Shown here: positions 5,435-6,784 of the stretch, piece after piece | Numbering within the stretch: the first letter of the stretch is position 1 | Layout: each line of letters starts with the position of its first letter | From: Geopsychrobacter sp. | GTDB lineage: Bacteria > Desulfobacterota > Desulfuromonadia > Desulfuromonadales > Geopsychrobacteraceae | Direction of reading: 5' to 3' | DNA: 6,784 bases | Assembly: GCA_021647445.1 (NCBI GenBank) | Contig: JAKIUS010000092.1 | Span: 1-6,784 of the forward strand | The notes under the pieces: model-generated | Databases searched by the model: none | Seen by the model: the letters and a program-made list of their open reading frames with translations, nothing else | What the model was told of the DNA's origin: nothing | Made by a program: the position numbers and the translations under genes

Positions 5435-6022
5435 CTAAGACGTTGCGGGGGTCTCCTTGATGGCGTTTTCAAGAATGCCGAGCAGCCGCTCGGTACCGGC
5501 CGGCAGCTCATCCTGAACAGCCCGCACATGGACGGCCATCGAGTAGGTGCGCTCAATTTTCGAGCTCGACGTGGTGCTTTTCTTGTAGGAGTAGTTGACC
5601 TTGAGTGATGCGGAGCCCCAGCCCCAACCTGCCTTGGCCTTCAATTCAGTATTAAGCCCATGGGACGAGGTCGCGGAGGATTCCTGCACGGAGGTGATTT
5701 TAGCATTGAAATCGATGGTCGTCTCTTCAATGCGGATAAAAGGAATCGGCAGCATGGTTAAAAACGGTACGGTCAGTTCAAAATCCTTGACCTCAATCGT
5801 CACCGTCCCGTCTGCCGCGGTCTGCTCAATAGGCCGCTTATACTTGAAAGAGATCATCGTCGGTCCGGTGATGTTACCGCTGCTGTCAGAATCAAAACCG
5901 ACTGCCTTGATGAAATCGACCGATGTCACCGCAGCTTGGGCCTGGGCCTTAATAACCGCATTGAGTGGGCCACCGATCATCGCTTCGAAATTAAGACTGC
6001 TGAGTTCGTCGCCAATTGCCAT
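5435..6022 (-). CDS. DUF2589-family protein, first gene of a four-gene operon
   Basis: A 195-residue protein matching the DUF2589 family (function unknown). The N-terminal block LNFEAMIGGPLNAVIKAQAQ with AAVTSVDFIKAVGF (10-43) is the family hallmark. Then come LTVPFLTMLPIPFIRIEETT and IDFNAKI (83-108), a Ser/Thr-rich loop, GWGWGSASLKVNYSYKKS (132-149), and the C-terminal block SMAVHVRAVQDELPAGTERL (161-180) ending in a helix. Most of the chain looks like beta strands framed by two helices. No signal peptide, membrane helix or catalytic motif is apparent, so it is probably cytosolic. The start at 6022 is chosen because GGAGG (6032-6028) lies 5 nt upstream; a further in-frame ATG at 6034 overlaps that ribosome site and has none of its own. 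It leads an operon with three unknown genes, behind a leader of about 145 nt. Confidence 0.88.
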   Translation of the reverse strand: MAIGDELSSLNFEAMIGGPLNAVIKAQAQAAVTSVDFIKAVGFDSDSSGNITGPTMISFKYKRPIEQTAADGTVTIEVKDFELTVPFLTMLPIPFIRIEETTIDFNAKITSVQESSATSSHGLNTELKAKAGWGWGSASLKVNYSYKKSTTSSSKIERTYSMAVHVRAVQDELPAGTERLLGILENAIKETPATS

Positions 6023-6027
6023 GATAT

Positions 6028-6032
6028 CCTCC
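6028..6032 (-). promoter_or_regulatory. Ribosome binding site deciding the DUF2589 start
   Basis: GGAGG on the minus strand followed by ATATC and ATG (6022-6020). It sits inside the alternative upstream ATG, which argues against that earlier start. Confidence 0.75.
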
Positions 6033-6074
6033 ATCTAGGTTAGAGAGACGGCCCCCCCAAGTTGGCCCCAGTAT

Positions 6075-6086
6075 GGCGAATTCGCC
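6075..6086. repeat. 12-bp perfect palindrome in the DUF2589 operon leader
   Basis: GGCGAATTCGCC is fully self-complementary. It lies about 53 bp upstream of the DUF2589 start and downstream of the proposed promoter. It may be an operator for a dimeric regulator or a leader hairpin. The function is unknown. Confidence 0.4.
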
Positions 6087-6093
6087 CATGATT

Positions 6094-6114
6094 TGCCGAG
6101 AACCAGCATCGGCA
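6094..6114. repeat. Inverted repeat TGCCGA-N9-TCGGCA in the DUF2589 operon leader
   Basis: Two perfect 6-bp arms are separated by 9 bp and lie next to the 12-bp palindrome. Together they form a structured stretch of about 40 bp in the leader. Operator or RNA hairpin cannot be told apart from sequence alone. Confidence 0.4.
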
Positions 6115-6172
6115 GGAGTCATGGAACGATCAGGCTAAACACACAAAACCTTTCATTAAGTTCTTTATAAGA

Positions 6173-6200
6173 GGTATAGGTGAAAAAAAGGGACTGTCAA
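6173..6200 (-). promoter_or_regulatory. Probable sigma-70 promoter of the DUF2589 operon
   Basis: Minus strand TTGACA (6200-6195), a perfect -35 box, is followed after 16 nt by TATACC (6178-6173), a fair -10 box. Transcription would begin near 6166, leaving a leader of about 145 nt. The spacer contains a T7 run. No sigma-54 element was seen here, unlike at the nif genes. Confidence 0.42.
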
Positions 6201-6246
6201 CCTGACTTTTTGTTAAAAAAAACCAAGGACAGAGACACAAAGGGAC
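6183..6246. repeat. Two copies of AAAGGGACT in an A-rich gene-free stretch
   Basis: AAAGGGACT occurs at 6187-6195 and 6239-6247. A third partial copy, AAAGGGAC, lies at 6427-6434, inside the Fic remnant. The stretch 6035-6290 contains no credible gene: the only sizeable reading frame (minus, 6348-6130) lacks codon structure and lies antisense to the Fic remnant. The repeats may be chance in an A-rich region or debris of a former element. Confidence 0.25.
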
Positions 6247-6294
6247 TTGCGTATTCCGAGGTAAACCGGGGAACCTTTTAACGACACACGGGGC

Positions 6295-6475
6295 GATATT
6301 ACCACCCGCTTGCTTGACGGTTTCGAAGGGTAAGTTGATCTTATCCAAATGGGCAAAATTGAAGAAATGCTCTCAAGACACAAACTTAAGAGATATCAAC
6401 AACCTCCTTAGTCGGCAGATTCTGAAAAAGGGACAGGCTGGCGGTCGCAGTACAAGCTATCGGTTGACGGCCTGA
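6295..6475 (+). pseudogene. C-terminal winged-helix remnant of a Fic-family protein, frameshifted
   Basis: Two frames joined by a one-base shift at GGG 6328-6330 read DITTRLLDGFEG and then KLILSKWAKLKKCSQDTNLR, DINNLLSRQILKKGQAGG, RSTSYRLTA to a TGA at 6473-6475. This is the familiar end of Fic proteins (LDGFEGKLtSSKWAKiaKCSQDTAlRDI..L...GiL ... GGRSTSY.L), a small winged helix after the Fido domain. The catalytic motif HPFxxGNGR and everything before it are missing, and the sequence upstream of about 6290 does not continue the homology. Fic enzymes transfer AMP or related groups to target proteins; this copy cannot. It is a fragment left by gene decay between two minus-strand units. Confidence 0.8.
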
Positions 6476-6579
6476 TTGGAAGGCAGCAGAAGCCGCCATT
6501 AATGACCACGCAAAGAACTTCCGTATATAGATGTAATCGACCCGCCTAATGGCCAACATGATCCAGAACCTGAAAACCG

Positions 6580-6784
6580 CTACTCCAAGCCAACAAACAG
6601 CTTGATATATTGCAGGCGTTCGAAGTTTTCGGGATGCTGACTCTGGGCCTGACTTAGACGTCCGCGAAACTGTTCGATGCGTGAAAAGTCATGCTCCTGC
6701 ATCCAACCCTCGATCTCCTTACGCACCCGTCCGATCTGCTCGAATCCGTTTTTCATCAGAGTTGAACAGAGCTGCACCACCGTC
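6580..6784 (-). CDS. Dihydroorotate-dehydrogenase-like flavoprotein, C-terminal end (5' part outside window)
   Basis: The minus strand is open from the window edge to a TAG at 6582-6580, giving 67 codons. The start VVQLCSTLMKNGFEQI matches the last phosphate-binding strand and helix of class I DHOD TIM barrels (aVQ.cTaLm.hG). WMQEHDFSRIEQFRGRLSQA and PENFERLQYIKLFVG match the tail seen in the PyrD-like proteins of unknown substrate often annotated as dihydroorotate dehydrogenase-like (WM.ehgy.s...lrG.lS ... p..feR..Y...L). That tail separates it from PyrD itself, which ends earlier. The missing N-terminal part would hold the FMN site and catalytic residue. The true substrate cannot be told from this piece. 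The stop is followed by about 100 bp without a gene and then the Fic remnant. Confidence 0.8.
   Translation of the reverse strand, partial: TVVQLCSTLMKNGFEQIGRVRKEIEGWMQEHDFSRIEQFRGRLSQAQSQHPENFERLQYIKLFVGLE

Noticed and set aside
6130..6348. 72-codon minus-strand frame between the Fic remnant and the DUF2589 leader
   Set aside because: Its first third is antisense to the Fic remnant, its end overlaps the proposed promoter, and it shows no known family.
6187..6434. CRISPR or iteron array from the AAAGGGAC copies
   Set aside because: Only three short copies with unequal spacing (52 and 188 bp) and no longer repeat unit.

Overview
The window looks like part of a nitrogen-fixing bacterial chromosome. 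A Desulfuromonadales/Geobacter-like deltaproteobacterium fits best. The reasons are a NifE of the usual type, a NifV homocitrate synthase, sigma-54 promoters without a recognisable NifA enhancer site, and a transcript leader that looks like an ANTAR-antitermination target. The lineage is inferred from this combination and not proved.

Left part (1-2884): nifE (minus strand, its 3' end beyond the window) and nifV (plus strand) diverge from a 373-bp control region. Each has a well-placed -24/-12 promoter (GG-N10-GC). The nifV leader carries two small hairpins with hexaloops of the form AnnGnn, and the second overlaps a strong intrinsic terminator that ends 18 nt before the nifV ATG. This is the layout of an ANTAR-protein antitermination switch. 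The nifE leader has one perfect 6-bp hairpin with an AnnGnn hexaloop, almost at the predicted transcription start. NifV makes homocitrate, and NifE (with NifN) is the scaffold on which FeMo-co is built, so the two act in the same cofactor pathway.

Middle part (about 2804-3383): a scar with two gene remnants. The last 68 codons of a ComM/YifB-type Mg-chelatase-like protein lie on the minus strand, antisense to the end of nifV. Next to them, on the plus strand, lies the C-terminal part of MobB, with a frameshift at a C7 tract. Both have lost their 5' ends at the same point, which suggests that one deletion removed the space between two divergent genes. Positions 3237-3383 hold no gene, only a short inverted repeat.

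Right-centre (3384-6022): a compact four-gene minus-strand operon. It starts with a DUF2589-family protein, followed by three proteins of no known function, with intergenic gaps of 26, 15 and 36 nt. No enzymatic motif, signal peptide or clear membrane anchor is evident. The first two products share a short Pro/Arg/Glu/Ile-Asp strand motif, and the last has a segment resembling helix-hairpin-helix. This is the best candidate for an undescribed system in the window.

Right end (6023-6784): a probable sigma-70 promoter and a leader with two inverted repeats precede the DUF2589 operon. Then come AAAGGGAC repeats, a frameshifted C-terminal remnant of a Fic-family protein (plus strand), and the C-terminal end of a dihydroorotate-dehydrogenase-like protein (minus strand, its 5' end beyond the window). 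No intact gene is seen between 6035 and 6579.
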